Shown here: positions 15,722 to 24,026 of the stretch, in pieces | How positions within the stretch are numbered: position 1 is the first letter of the stretch | How the letters are laid out: every line of letters starts with the position of its first letter | NCBI GenBank assembly: GCA_947167345.1 | Contig: CAMVHR010000025.1 | Coordinates: 1-39,826 of the forward strand | DNA: 39,826 bases | DNA from: an uncultured Treponema sp. | Lineage (GTDB): Bacteria > Spirochaetota > Spirochaetia > Treponematales > Treponemataceae | Direction: 5' to 3' | Program-made: the position numbers and the translations under genes | The notes under the pieces: model-generated | What the model saw: the letters and a program-made list of their open reading frames with translations, nothing else | What the model was told of the DNA's origin: nothing | Databases searched by the model: none

Positions 15722-17947
15722 ATGTTACAAGTAACGATCCTTTCAAAAGAAGATAATAGAGCCGAATACAACACCGTAATTGAAGGAAAGCGAAAACTTA
15801 CTCCTGCTGAAATATATACACTAATTCAAAATAGAAACATTTCTTCTGATCCAGACTGGCAGAATGTATATGTAAGCGATAAACCTGATGAATTTGATCC
15901 TTCACTTATTGTTCAAAGCGAGTTTAACGGGCTTATTGTTCTTGGAGCTATCCGCCCGGCAACCTTAAAATATCACGACCTTGAGTTAAGGACAGGAATA
16001 TACCGATCAGTCCTTTACAATGTAACAATAGGCAGCGACTGTGTTGTCCATAACGTGAGCTATCTTTCCAACTATAAAATTGGAAACAGAGTCATGCTGT
16101 TTAACATTCAGGAAATGAGCTGTACTTCTCACTCGAAGTTTGGTGAAGGCATTTTGAAGGAAGGAGAGCCTGAGGAAAACCGCATTTGGATTGGAGTCGG
16201 TAACGAAAACGGCAACCGTTCCGTACTTGCATTTAAAGATATGATTCCTGCTGATGCTTACCTGTGGTCACGCTACAGGGAAGATCCTTCTTTAATGAAG
16301 CGTTTTGTAGAGCTTACGGAATTTGGAAACGACGGCAAGAACAATACTGTAGGAATTGTAGAGGATGATGTCGTCATAAAGAACTGTACCCTTTTGAAAG
16401 ATGCTTATATCGGCAGTTTTGCCTACATAAAGGGAGCATTTAAATTAAAGAACATTTCAGTGCTTTCCTCTGAGCAGGAACCGAGTCAGATAGGCGAGGG
16501 CGTTGAGATGGTAAACGGCATTATGGGCTTCGGCAGCCATGTCTTTTATCAGGCGGTCGCCGTTCGCTTTATCATAGGACGCAACTGTCATTTAAAGTAT
16601 GGAGCGCGCCTTTTGAACTCTATTCTTGGAGACAATTCTACAGTTTCATGCTGTGAGCTTTTGAATAATCTTATATATCCGTTTCATGAGCAGCATCATA
16701 ATTCTTCGTTCCTTATTGCGTCAACTGTCATGGGACAGAGCAATATAGCTTCTGCCGCAACAATAGGTTCAAATCATAATTCCCGCTCTCCTGATGGAGA
16801 GATGATTGCTGGGCGAGGTTTCTGGCCGGGACTTTGTTCCGACTTTAAGTATGATTCTCGCTTTGCTTCATTTGTTCTAGTTGCAAAAGGAAGCTACCAG
16901 TATGAGCTTAACATAACTTATCCATTCTCTCTCGTTGCAACCAGCAAGAATGACGAAAGCATACATATAATTCCTGCCTACTGGTTCATGTACAACATGT
17001 TTGCCATTGTGCGCAACAAGTTTAAGTTTTCGTCTCGTGACAAAAGAATTGTAAAAGTTCAGCACATAGAGACGAATCCTCTTGCTCCAGACACAATTCA
17101 GGAAGTTGTTGCCGCAGAATCTCGCATAATAGAGTTGACTCAACGTTACCTGAAACTGCCTGATGACATGATACAGAAGATGACTGTGTACAATCCAAAC
17201 CCACAGATGTTGGCTGACTTTAGGTTGAAGGCTTGTGCTGAGCATGATGGCGATGCATTAAGACAGATTGCAAAAGACTATCTGCATCAGAATGCAGATT
17301 CTCAGTTTTTGCTTTCGGATGACCGCTGCCAGAAAAAGTACGGGGCTGTCATATACAAGGCTGCTCAGGCTTACCGTGAGTACCGCAAGATATTGAAGTA
17401 CTTTGCGGTGGAAGCCCTTATGGAGTGGGGGCTTGTGCATCAGACTGAAGAACTTTGCAGTGAAGACATAATGCTTATTGAAAAGAATGTTCTTTTTACA
17501 AAATGGGTTAATGCCGGTGGGCAGGTTATTCCTGAAGAACGGATAAATGAGCTTTTTGAACTGATAAAGAGTAAGAAGATTAACAGCTGGAAGGAAGTTC
17601 ATGCCTTTTATGATGCATGTCAGAAGAATTATGTTGAAGACAAGGCTCGATATGCCCTTTACATTCTTGAACTTTTGTATTCTCTGCCTGTCAGCCAGTT
17701 TACGCATGAAATTTATGAAGACATTACAAATGATGTTGCATTTGTTTCAATGCACCTGCTTGAAGCTTCCATTTCTTCTAGGGAAAAAGACTTCAAAGAC
17801 TTTTTCCGTTCCATAACTTTTAAGAACAAGGAAGAAAAAGACGCCGTTCTTGGAACTCTGGAAGATAACAGTTTCCTAAAAACCCTTAAAGCTACAACTG
17901 ATGACTTTAATGCCGTCCTTGAAAAGCTGTTCAGAAATTTAAGGTAA
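15722..17947 (+). CDS. DUF4954 family protein with left-handed beta-helix
   Basis: The start is placed at the ATG 6 nt after TATAAT (15722, 741 aa); the in-frame ATG 45 nt upstream lies before the promoter -35 and cannot be used. Residues about 60-330 carry the irregular hexapeptide pattern of left-handed beta-helix proteins (YRSVLYNVTIGSDCVVHNVS, IGNRVMLFN, ILGDNSTVSCCELLNN, TIGSNHNSRSPDGE), as in sugar-nucleotide acyl/nucleotidyl transferases. The C-terminal third is helical. I recognise this as the DUF4954 type, known from Treponema and Bacteroidetes. Its biochemical role is not established, and nucleotide-sugar or acyl transfer is only suggested by the fold. It is divergent from the M16-like gene. 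Confidence 0.8.
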   Translation: MLQVTILSKEDNRAEYNTVIEGKRKLTPAEIYTLIQNRNISSDPDWQNVYVSDKPDEFDPSLIVQSEFNGLIVLGAIRPATLKYHDLELRTGIYRSVLYNVTIGSDCVVHNVSYLSNYKIGNRVMLFNIQEMSCTSHSKFGEGILKEGEPEENRIWIGVGNENGNRSVLAFKDMIPADAYLWSRYREDPSLMKRFVELTEFGNDGKNNTVGIVEDDVVIKNCTLLKDAYIGSFAYIKGAFKLKNISVLSSEQEPSQIGEGVEMVNGIMGFGSHVFYQAVAVRFIIGRNCHLKYGARLLNSILGDNSTVSCCELLNNLIYPFHEQHHNSSFLIASTVMGQSNIASAATIGSNHNSRSPDGEMIAGRGFWPGLCSDFKYDSRFASFVLVAKGSYQYELNITYPFSLVATSKNDESIHIIPAYWFMYNMFAIVRNKFKFSSRDKRIVKVQHIETNPLAPDTIQEVVAAESRIIELTQRYLKLPDDMIQKMTVYNPNPQMLADFRLKACAEHDGDALRQIAKDYLHQNADSQFLLSDDRCQKKYGAVIYKAAQAYREYRKILKYFAVEALMEWGLVHQTEELCSEDIMLIEKNVLFTKWVNAGGQVIPEERINELFELIKSKKINSWKEVHAFYDACQKNYVEDKARYALYILELLYSLPVSQFTHEIYEDITNDVAFVSMHLLEASISSREKDFKDFFRSITFKNKEEKDAVLGTLEDNSFLKTLKATTDDFNAVLEKLFRNLR

Positions 17948-17982
17948 AGGCTCTAATCTATTTTGCATGGCAGCGAAAGCTA

Positions 17983-18011
17983 TTGACTTTTTAAATTTTC
18001 TAATGTATAAA
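17983..18011 (+). promoter_or_regulatory. leu promoter
   Basis: TTGACT (17983-17988), 17-bp spacer, TATAAA (18006-18011). This near-consensus promoter would start transcription at about 18018-18019, that is, at the ATG of the leader peptide. Confidence 0.75.
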
Positions 18012-18018
18012 TGGAAAC

Positions 18019-18078
18019 ATGAATTATGTAACACTACAGCTACTAGCTCTATCTTTCTCTTCTGATAGCCGGAAATAG
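18019..18078 (+). CDS. leuL: Leucine leader peptide (attenuator), 19 aa
   Basis: The short frame reads MNYVTLQLLALSFSSDSRK and then TAG. Four of seven codons from residue 6 to residue 11 and its neighbours are leucine, all CTA (18034, 18040, 18043, 18049), as expected for a ribosome-stalling leader that senses charged tRNA-Leu. It sits between a strong promoter and a Rho-independent terminator immediately upstream of leuA. Its ATG is 7 nt after the -10 hexamer, so it is probably read from a leaderless 5' end. By hand, the Leu-codon region (18037-18044) can pair with 18078-18084. An alternative pairing of 18083-18090 with 18112-18121 would open the terminator. The structure proposal is inference; the codon run is seen directly. 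Confidence 0.72.
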   Translation: MNYVTLQLLALSFSSDSRK

Positions 18079-18114
18079 GTGCTGGGTGTTCTAGAATTTT
18101 ATTATGGAATTAAC

Positions 18115-18146
18115 AGACCTGTTGCTTCGGCAGCAGGTCTTTTTTT
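18115..18146 (+). terminator. leuA attenuator terminator
   Basis: An 11-bp stem (AGACCTGTTGC 18115-18125 with GCAGCAGGTCT 18130-18140, one G-U pair) is capped by the very stable TTCG tetraloop and followed by seven T (18140-18146). It lies 37 bp after the leader peptide stop and 19 bp before the leuA start, so it acts in the leader rather than at an operon end. Confidence 0.85.
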
Positions 18147-18164
18147 ATTTAAAAGGAGATTTTT

Positions 18165-19853
18165 ATGGCAGGTATGAATCCAAACGGCAAGTATGCCCCA
18201 ATCGCAGACATTCCTCTGACAACAAGAGAGTGGCCTTCTAAAAAGATTACTAAAGCCCCTTTGTGGTGTTCCGTAGATTTGCGTGACGGAAATCAGGCTT
18301 TGGTAGATCCGATGGGAATTGAAACAAAACTCGCGTTCTTTGACCTTATTGTAAAGCTTGGATTCAAGGAAGTTGAAGTAGGCTTTCCGGCAGCAAGCGA
18401 TACTGAATATGAATTTATCCGCAGGCTCATTGAGGAAAACCGTATTCCAGATGACGTGACTATTCAGGTATTGTGCCAGGCACGTGAAAAACTTGTTAAG
18501 AAGACTATTGACTGCCTGAAAGGTGCTCCAAAGGCAATCTTCCACATTTATAACTCAACTTCTCCTGCTCAGCGTAACTATACGTTCGGTAAAACAAAGG
18601 AAGAAATAAAGCAGCTTGCCATTGACGGCGTAAAGTGCATAAAGTCCTGTCTTTCGGAAGAAGACAGAAAGAGAATAAGGCTTGAATATTCTCCAGAAAG
18701 CTTTTCAATGACTGAAATTGACTATGCCGTTGAAATCTGCGAGGCAGTAAAGAAGGAGTGGGGATGCTCCCCTGACAACAAGATAATTCTGAACCTGCCT
18801 ACGACAGTTGAGTGTGCAACTCCTAATGTATATGCAGACCAGATAGAATACTTTTCAAAGCACATTACAAACAGGGATAGTGTAATCATCAGTACACACT
18901 GCCACAATGACCGCGGTGAAGGTGTTGCTTCTTGCGAAATGGGATTGCTTGCTGGGGCTGACCGTGTAGAAGGCTGTCTGTTTGGCAATGGTGAACGTAC
19001 TGGAAACCTTGATGTTGTAAACGTTGCCCTCAACATGTTCTCTCAGGGAATAGACCCTGAGCTTGACTTGCATAACCTTATGGAAATTGCAGAGTTGTAC
19101 AAGAAGTACACGGGCATGGAGATTGGTCCTAGAACTCCTTATGTAGGAGAACTCGTATTTACCGCATTCAGTGGAAGCCATCAAGATGCAATTAGAAAGG
19201 GAATGGCTGCACGTGCCAAGATGTCTAAAAATGCCCTCTGGGACGTTCCTTATTTGCTCATAGATCCTCATGACATTGGCCGACAGTACGAAGGCATAAT
19301 CAGGATTAACAGCCAGTCAGGTAAGGGTGGTGCTGCATTTATTCTAGAGCAGGATTATGGTCTTACTCTTCCAAAGGCAATGCATCCTGCTTTGGGCGAT
19401 GTAATAAAGCATGCGGCAGACGAGGCTCAGCGTGAGCTTAAGGGCGAAGAGATTTACAACATCTTTGTAAAGCAGTGGCTTTCAAAGAATGGAAATCTTT
19501 CAATCAAAGACCTTGCGGAAACTCATCTTGAAGGTTCTGGTGACTCAGAAACTCAGGAAAATGCATTGTGCCGTGCTGTTGTTGTATGGAAGGGCAAGCA
19601 GTGTGCCATTGGTGATAAAGGTAACGGACCTATCGATGCGTTCTCAAATGCCCTTTCAAAGATTGATGTGCCTCGCTTTACTATTACAGCATTCCATGAG
19701 CATAGCATTGGTACTGGTAACAATACTTCTGCCGTGGCATACATTCAAATTACATGTGAAGATGGAAGCCAGTACTGGGGAGTAGGCAAGTCCACAAATA
19801 TCGGGCGTGCCGGTATTGATGCTGTTGTCAGTGCAATCAATCAGATAAACTGA
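18165..19853 (+). CDS. leuA: 2-isopropylmalate synthase (type 2)
   Basis: LeuA condenses 2-ketoisovalerate and acetyl-CoA to 2-isopropylmalate, the first committed step of leucine synthesis. DRE-TIM metallolyase marks are SVDLRDGNQAL (36-46), with the R-D pair, and the metal-binding HxH in STHCHNDRGEG, followed by GNGERTGN. The 562-aa length, the WPSKKITKAPLW start and the sequence style fit the longer type 2 LeuA, with a C-terminal regulatory domain for leucine feedback inhibition (from about 430: LSIKDLAETH..). AAAGGAG lies 6-7 nt before the ATG. Expression appears to be controlled by the upstream leader peptide and attenuator. No other leu genes follow, so leuA is transcribed alone and ends at a terminator. 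Confidence 0.96.
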   Translation: MAGMNPNGKYAPIADIPLTTREWPSKKITKAPLWCSVDLRDGNQALVDPMGIETKLAFFDLIVKLGFKEVEVGFPAASDTEYEFIRRLIEENRIPDDVTIQVLCQAREKLVKKTIDCLKGAPKAIFHIYNSTSPAQRNYTFGKTKEEIKQLAIDGVKCIKSCLSEEDRKRIRLEYSPESFSMTEIDYAVEICEAVKKEWGCSPDNKIILNLPTTVECATPNVYADQIEYFSKHITNRDSVIISTHCHNDRGEGVASCEMGLLAGADRVEGCLFGNGERTGNLDVVNVALNMFSQGIDPELDLHNLMEIAELYKKYTGMEIGPRTPYVGELVFTAFSGSHQDAIRKGMAARAKMSKNALWDVPYLLIDPHDIGRQYEGIIRINSQSGKGGAAFILEQDYGLTLPKAMHPALGDVIKHAADEAQRELKGEEIYNIFVKQWLSKNGNLSIKDLAETHLEGSGDSETQENALCRAVVVWKGKQCAIGDKGNGPIDAFSNALSKIDVPRFTITAFHEHSIGTGNNTSAVAYIQITCEDGSQYWGVGKSTNIGRAGIDAVVSAINQIN

Positions 19854-19888
19854 TTGAATCAGATAAACTGATTGAATCAGATAAACTG
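19841..19888 (+). repeat. 18-bp tandem repeat across the leuA stop codon
   Basis: The unit TCAGATAAACTGATTGAA occurs twice in full (19841-19858, 19859-19876) with a third copy of 12 bases. The leuA stop TGA (19851-19853) lies in the first unit, and the next TGA codons lie in the repeats. Each junction forms a small dyad (CTGATT-G-AATCAG). Slippage here would only change the 3' untranslated region. Confidence 0.85.
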
Positions 19889-19917
19889 AAAAGCTGAATC
19901 TGCTATATTGTATCTAC

Positions 19918-19942
19918 AAGACCAGAAGAAAATTCTGGTCTT
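19918..19942. terminator. Stem-loop between leuA and the PstS-like gene
   Basis: A perfect 10-bp stem (AAGACCAGAA 19918-19927 with TTCTGGTCTT 19933-19942) with a 5-nt loop. The T tract after it is weak on both strands, so termination efficiency is uncertain. It lies between two converging genes. Confidence 0.65.
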
Positions 19943-19944
19943 GT

Positions 19945-21114
19945 TCATTTAGATGTCAGAGATACATATCCAACCTTTTCGATTATTTCCTGTCCCTGTT
20001 CTGATAAAATCCAGTCTATAAACTTTTTCGTATTTTCTGATTCTTTTTCACGTACGGTTATTGCGTAAAAATTATCTGTGATCGGATAAGTTTTTGTCCT
20101 TATATTTTCTCGAGTAGGTTCAACTCCATTTAAATTGAGAATCTTTATATTGACACTTTTATTCATTGTTTCAACATAATATCTGAAAGAATAGCCTATG
20201 GCATTACTATGATTCTGATAATCCGAAACAACATCGATTAAACCGTCCATTCCGCTGACCTGATGTGTTTCTGGCGGAATCAGCTCTGTGTCTTTCCCCA
20301 TTACGGCAAGAAATGCTGTCTGGCTGCCACTATTTGTGTCCCTCTGGAAGGGCCTTATTAATTGATTTTTTCCACCAAGTTCTTTCCAGTTTGTGATTTT
20401 TCCTGTATAGATGTCTTTTATTTGTTTTAATGAAAGATTGCTGACGGGATTCTTTTTATTTACAAGAAAAACAAAGGCTTCGTATCCAATCGGATACAAA
20501 TTAAACTCAATTCCGGCTTTTTGGGCAGATTCAATTTGTTCTTTTGATGGCTGTGCTACAAAAATAATATCATTTGTTCCTTCAATAAGTCTTTTATAAG
20601 CCCCTGTTGTTGTGTTGAATCCTATATATTCTTCAATTTTACAATCAGAAGGATATATAGCTTCAACGAATGAACAGTAAACTGGGAAAAGGGCGGTTGC
20701 CCCATCTACAACAGGAAGCTCATCCTCTTTTGAAAAATGCAATGTTGCCTCACAATCCAGCCGTGCAAGCTTGGTTGAATTTGTAAAAGGCATGTAGTGT
20801 CTGTAAAAAGTGCTCTGCTGCCCAACAGTTATAGATGGAATGTATTTATGTTTGTAGATATTTTCACTCTCAATGAGTGCAATCAAAAGCACCACCAAGG
20901 CTGACAATAAGATTATGGACTTTTTGTAAAAGATTTTGTTTGAAATGCTGAAAGTGATGAGGCCTGTTAGAATGACAAGAATGATTCCGATGATTGGAAC
21001 TATAAAATTCAATTTTAAGTCTGAGAAAGCGGCTACAACCCAAAAAAAGACAACGGGAAAAAATAAGATGATTAGTGAGAGCAACGTGGCTATTATTGTA
21101 CTTGTTTTTTTCAT
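19945..21114 (-). CDS. Membrane-anchored PstS-like substrate-binding protein
   Basis: Three transmembrane helices come first (about 7-30, 37-58, 65-82) in place of a cleaved signal peptide. They are followed by a periplasmic PBP-type phosphate-binding-like domain: VDGATALFPVYCSFVEAIYP (about 136-155), GTNDIIFVAQPSKEQ, PIGYEAFVFLVNKKNPVSNL, and RDTNSGSQTAFL. These are the usual PstS anion-loop segments. No pst transporter genes are adjacent. The tethered form suggests either a lipid-anchor-free binding protein or a sensor, and phosphate as ligand is inferred from the family only. The ATG is preceded by a weak AAGGCAG. The 161 bp upstream hold nothing else I can name. Confidence 0.85.
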   Translation of the reverse strand: MKKTSTIIATLLSLIILFFPVVFFWVVAAFSDLKLNFIVPIIGIILVILTGLITFSISNKIFYKKSIILLSALVVLLIALIESENIYKHKYIPSITVGQQSTFYRHYMPFTNSTKLARLDCEATLHFSKEDELPVVDGATALFPVYCSFVEAIYPSDCKIEEYIGFNTTTGAYKRLIEGTNDIIFVAQPSKEQIESAQKAGIEFNLYPIGYEAFVFLVNKKNPVSNLSLKQIKDIYTGKITNWKELGGKNQLIRPFQRDTNSGSQTAFLAVMGKDTELIPPETHQVSGMDGLIDVVSDYQNHSNAIGYSFRYYVETMNKSVNIKILNLNGVEPTRENIRTKTYPITDNFYAITVREKESENTKKFIDWILSEQGQEIIEKVGYVSLTSK

Positions 21115-21275
21115 ATTACTGCCTTGTAGTTTGCCTTGTGAGCTTTACGCAGCTCAGGCGGCGTCCCCTAAGTATCTGTCATAAAGGAATGAATGTCAAG
21201 CATCAAAAATTATATATGATTACACTGCACTTGAACAGGTTTTCAGACCGATGATAAGAAGATAGAAATAGTCAG

Positions 21276-21791
21276 TTACTTATTCAGCAATTCTTTCCTT
21301 GATGAAATTTCAAGTTTTTCAAATATTGAATTCATGTGGCTTTTTACAGTTTCGGTACTGATATACAGGCATTCTGCTATTTGAGAATTTGTATAACCTT
21401 TTGAAGCTAATCGTGCAACTTCAATTTCTCTTCGTGACAGAACCGAAAAGTCTAAAGCTGAAGTTTTCTCTTTTACATTTGCTTTATCATCCTGTTTTGA
21501 ATTTTGTTTGTTTTGAATGTCTTCTACTATTCCGAAGATGATTTTAAATAAAGCGCCTGCTAACAGCGGACGGAATTTTACCAGAACGGAAATTACTATG
21601 TTGTAAAACTCTGAAAGTTCTGCATTTGCACAATCCAATCTGGAAATAAAAAGCATAAGTTGAATTATAGCAAGCAGTAATCCAGATGTGATTGAGTTTT
21701 GTTTAAGTCGAGAAATCATGTTGTGTTTTGTTGCAGTTAGAAATGTCAAAAGAGAAATTGTAACTGCAACAATTAATAAATCTATAAGCAT
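21276..21791 (-). CDS. Membrane-tethered LuxR-type transcription regulator
   Basis: The C-terminal 60 residues are a LuxR/GerE helix-turn-helix (LSRREIEVARLASKGYTNSQ, then IAECLYISTETVKSHMNSIF). The N-terminal 90 residues hold two or three hydrophobic helices (about 3-20, 35-50, 75-90) instead of a receiver or autoinducer domain. A charged linker (NKQNSKQDDKANVKEK) separates the two parts. The DNA-binding domain is thus probably held at the membrane. The ATG lies 2 nt after the stop of the MotA-like gene, so the two proteins are made together, and the regulator plausibly senses a state of that membrane protein. Confidence 0.85.
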   Translation of the reverse strand: MLIDLLIVAVTISLLTFLTATKHNMISRLKQNSITSGLLLAIIQLMLFISRLDCANAELSEFYNIVISVLVKFRPLLAGALFKIIFGIVEDIQNKQNSKQDDKANVKEKTSALDFSVLSRREIEVARLASKGYTNSQIAECLYISTETVKSHMNSIFEKLEISSRKELLNK

Positions 21792-21793
21792 TT

Positions 21794-22762
21794 TTATTCA
21801 GCGGCCTTTGTAATTCTGATTTCGACAAGCAGCAAAAAAAGATTTAAACAGGTTGCATATAAGAATGGAATCAAAGTTACAGCAAGATTTTTCAGTAATG
21901 CCGAAGCATTTTCAAGGTTATAAAGCATACCAATCCATCCACAGACTGCTCCTGAGAATGCAGCGTACCAATTCAAATGCATGGTAGTTTTGACAGCATT
22001 TAAATAAAGATTTTTCTTAGTGATTGTAACTTTCTTTACTGTAAATACAATTCTTATACTTTCAAAAAGAGAGTTTATGTTTTCAGAAACAGCAACTAAG
22101 GGAAGAACATAAAGTATCATGATTAAAATGAATGGTATGTCAAAAATTGATGTAAATAGGGATTGTTCTCCCCAGCTAAAGACTCCAGAAAACCATCCAT
22201 ATGTGATACAAACAGTCAGTAATAAAAGCAGTCCGAGAATCATTTTATTAAAACTAAATTTAGAAGAAATGATTTCCTTGCTTATAACTTCTGTTTCTTC
22301 TGCCATGTACGAAATCTGTGATTTGCGAATCTTTGCTCTTAATGTTATGATAATCATTTCAAAAAGTGAAAGGTACAGGATGCTTAATAACAGGACAGCA
22401 CAGTTTGGACCAAGGTGCATTAAAGTTTCAGGGGTATTATGATAGTTTGTCAGCGTATAAATCAGAACTAAAATTGGAATCAGCATGGTCGCATAAAATA
22501 AAATCTTGCTTCCAAAGTCTAGAGCCTGTTCTGTTTTTTGTAATTCCTGAAAATCAAAATTCTGAATCTTTTTCTTTATTGAAAAAATCCTGCAAAAAGT
22601 TTTTCCATAACCAGAAATGAAAATTGCCACTGAAAAAATCAGCAAAACTCCAATAAATGAAATGTAATCCCATATTCCATATATATCGCCGCCATTAGTA
22701 ATGATAGCCAGCACTGTAGAAATGCATATTGGTATAAGGGATAAAAGCAAATTAATAATCAT
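21794..22762 (-). CDS. MotA/TolQ/ExbB-like polytopic membrane protein
   Basis: About eight transmembrane helices are spread over 322 aa. The C-terminal part (FSGAVCGWIGMLYNLENASA, then LLKNLAVTLIPFLYATCLNL) looks like the paired pore helices of MotA/ExbB proton channels (usual pattern GxxGTVxGLIxML..N.dP..LG..lA.AL..T.YG). The N-terminal half repeats this plan more weakly: GGDIYGIWDYISFIGVLLIF, then LIYTLTNYHNTPETLMHLGP and a further long helix. It therefore looks like two MotA-type modules in one chain. AGGAG lies 7 nt before the ATG. It is the first gene of a two-gene unit with the LuxR-type regulator. No MotB/ExbD partner is visible. Confidence 0.65.
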   Translation of the reverse strand: MIINLLLSLIPICISTVLAIITNGGDIYGIWDYISFIGVLLIFSVAIFISGYGKTFCRIFSIKKKIQNFDFQELQKTEQALDFGSKILFYATMLIPILVLIYTLTNYHNTPETLMHLGPNCAVLLLSILYLSLFEMIIITLRAKIRKSQISYMAEETEVISKEIISSKFSFNKMILGLLLLLTVCITYGWFSGVFSWGEQSLFTSIFDIPFILIMILYVLPLVAVSENINSLFESIRIVFTVKKVTITKKNLYLNAVKTTMHLNWYAAFSGAVCGWIGMLYNLENASALLKNLAVTLIPFLYATCLNLFLLLVEIRITKAAE

Positions 22763-23116
22763 ACATAACTCCTATTAGTTTTCCCCGGGTGTGATTCCAT
22801 TATCATCCATTTGCACAAGTAAAACAAGGTTGTAAAAGTTGGAATTATGGGGGAGTTGTAGTAAAATCCTGTTGTTGTATTGATGCCGTCATAATCCTGC
22901 ATTAAAAAGGGTTCCTTAATTTGTTGAAAAATTTATAAAAATATATTTTTTTATAAGCTGTCCGTCATCTTTTCTCCCTCCTACATTTTATTGGCATCTC
23001 CTATTTTCAACACTAAAATAGGGGAGAAAGGAGTTTTGTAGGAGATGCGCATTTGATTATTCAAAACTTTCAAATTGTGAAATAGACACGGATAAGAGGA
23101 GATTTATCTAATAATA
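22763..23116. repeat. Gene-free stretch with nested inverted repeats
   Basis: This 354-bp gap holds no convincing frame. At 22978-23044 two dyads are nested: outer CTCCTACA (22978-22985) with TGTAGGAG (23037-23044), and inner CCTATTTT (23000-23007) with AAAATAGG (23015-23022), extendable by a G-U and a C-G pair. Purine-rich GGAGAAAGGAG lies between them. It could be a folded RNA element, a regulator site or a remnant of a small repeat element; nothing more can be said. Confidence 0.5.
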
Positions 23117-24019
23117 TTATTCGTACTTTATTCCAAAATAATCCAGAGTAGTTTTCATTGCATCCTGAGCAGTGAGGCAGGTATCACGCAAAAAGCCTCG
23201 TTCAGTATTCCAGTTCTTGATGCCACGGTAGTAGAACATTTTAAGTTCTTCGGTGATTATAAAGGGAACAATATTATGCTTTAGGCATTCTTTGAACATA
23301 ATTAATCTGCCAACACGACCGTTTCCGTCCTGAAAGGGGTGAATAGATTCAAAGCGAACATGAAAATCCAGAATATCATCAAAAGTAATTTTTGATTTGG
23401 AATTATATTCTTTAAGCAGAGCCTTGATTGCATCAGCTACTTCTGCAGGTTTTGCAGTTTCACTTCCTCCAACTTCATTTTCAAGCATCTTGTAATCACC
23501 AACTTTAAACCACGTTCTCTGGCTGTCTGTGGTTCCAGATTTCAAAATAAAATGAAGCTGCTTTATAAAGCTTTCCGTAAGTTTTGTATGAGCTCCTTCA
23601 ATTATAAGATCAATACAGCGGAAGTGATTTATAGTTTCAACAATATCATCAACCTTAACGGCCTTATCCGTAACACCAAGAGTTTTTGTTTCAAAGATGT
23701 ATCGGGTCTGGTCATGAGTAAGTTTTGACCCTTCAATATGATTTGAGTTATAAGTAAGGTCAATCTGGATTTTATGATAGATACCACCTTTAAGGCCGGC
23801 ATCCTTTTCGCGTTTGAGGAATGTAAGAAGAGTTTCTTCTATAGATGAATGACGGGATTTACGGTCTGGCTTTTTTGCCGTCGATGGAATCTTCCAGATT
23901 TTGCCTTCCAGAAGAGCTCCCTCTACCCTGCCCTGAGCGCAGTAATTACGGGCACTTCGTTCGCTAATCTGCCACTTTTGAGAAGCCTCTTCTACAGAGA
24001 TATATTTAATCTTACTCAT
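23117..24019 (-). CDS. Fic family protein with N-terminal helix-turn-helix
   Basis: Fic enzymes transfer AMP (or another NMP/phosphate group) to hydroxyl side chains of target proteins. The full active motif HPFQDGNGRVGR (227-238) has catalytic His227. A class II inhibitory helix, S-x-x-x-E-G, is present as SNHIEG (92-97), whose glutamate holds the enzyme off. Residues 5-45 (VEEASQKWQISERSARNYCA) are a MerR/excisionase-like DNA-binding domain, so the protein can probably bind its own promoter. A 14-bp inverted repeat overlaps that promoter. The ATG is 7 nt after a TATAAT, and no Shine-Dalgarno is seen. Both catalytic and inhibitory residues are intact. Confidence 0.93.
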   Translation of the reverse strand: MSKIKYISVEEASQKWQISERSARNYCAQGRVEGALLEGKIWKIPSTAKKPDRKSRHSSIEETLLTFLKREKDAGLKGGIYHKIQIDLTYNSNHIEGSKLTHDQTRYIFETKTLGVTDKAVKVDDIVETINHFRCIDLIIEGAHTKLTESFIKQLHFILKSGTTDSQRTWFKVGDYKMLENEVGGSETAKPAEVADAIKALLKEYNSKSKITFDDILDFHVRFESIHPFQDGNGRVGRLIMFKECLKHNIVPFIITEELKMFYYRGIKNWNTERGFLRDTCLTAQDAMKTTLDYFGIKYE

Positions 24020-24026
24020 AGGAAAG

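Noticed and set aside
21120..21180. GC-rich hairpin GAGCT-TTACGC-AGCTC upstream of the PstS-like gene as a riboswitch
   Set aside because: A single short 5-bp stem without conserved aptamer features; nothing supports more than chance.
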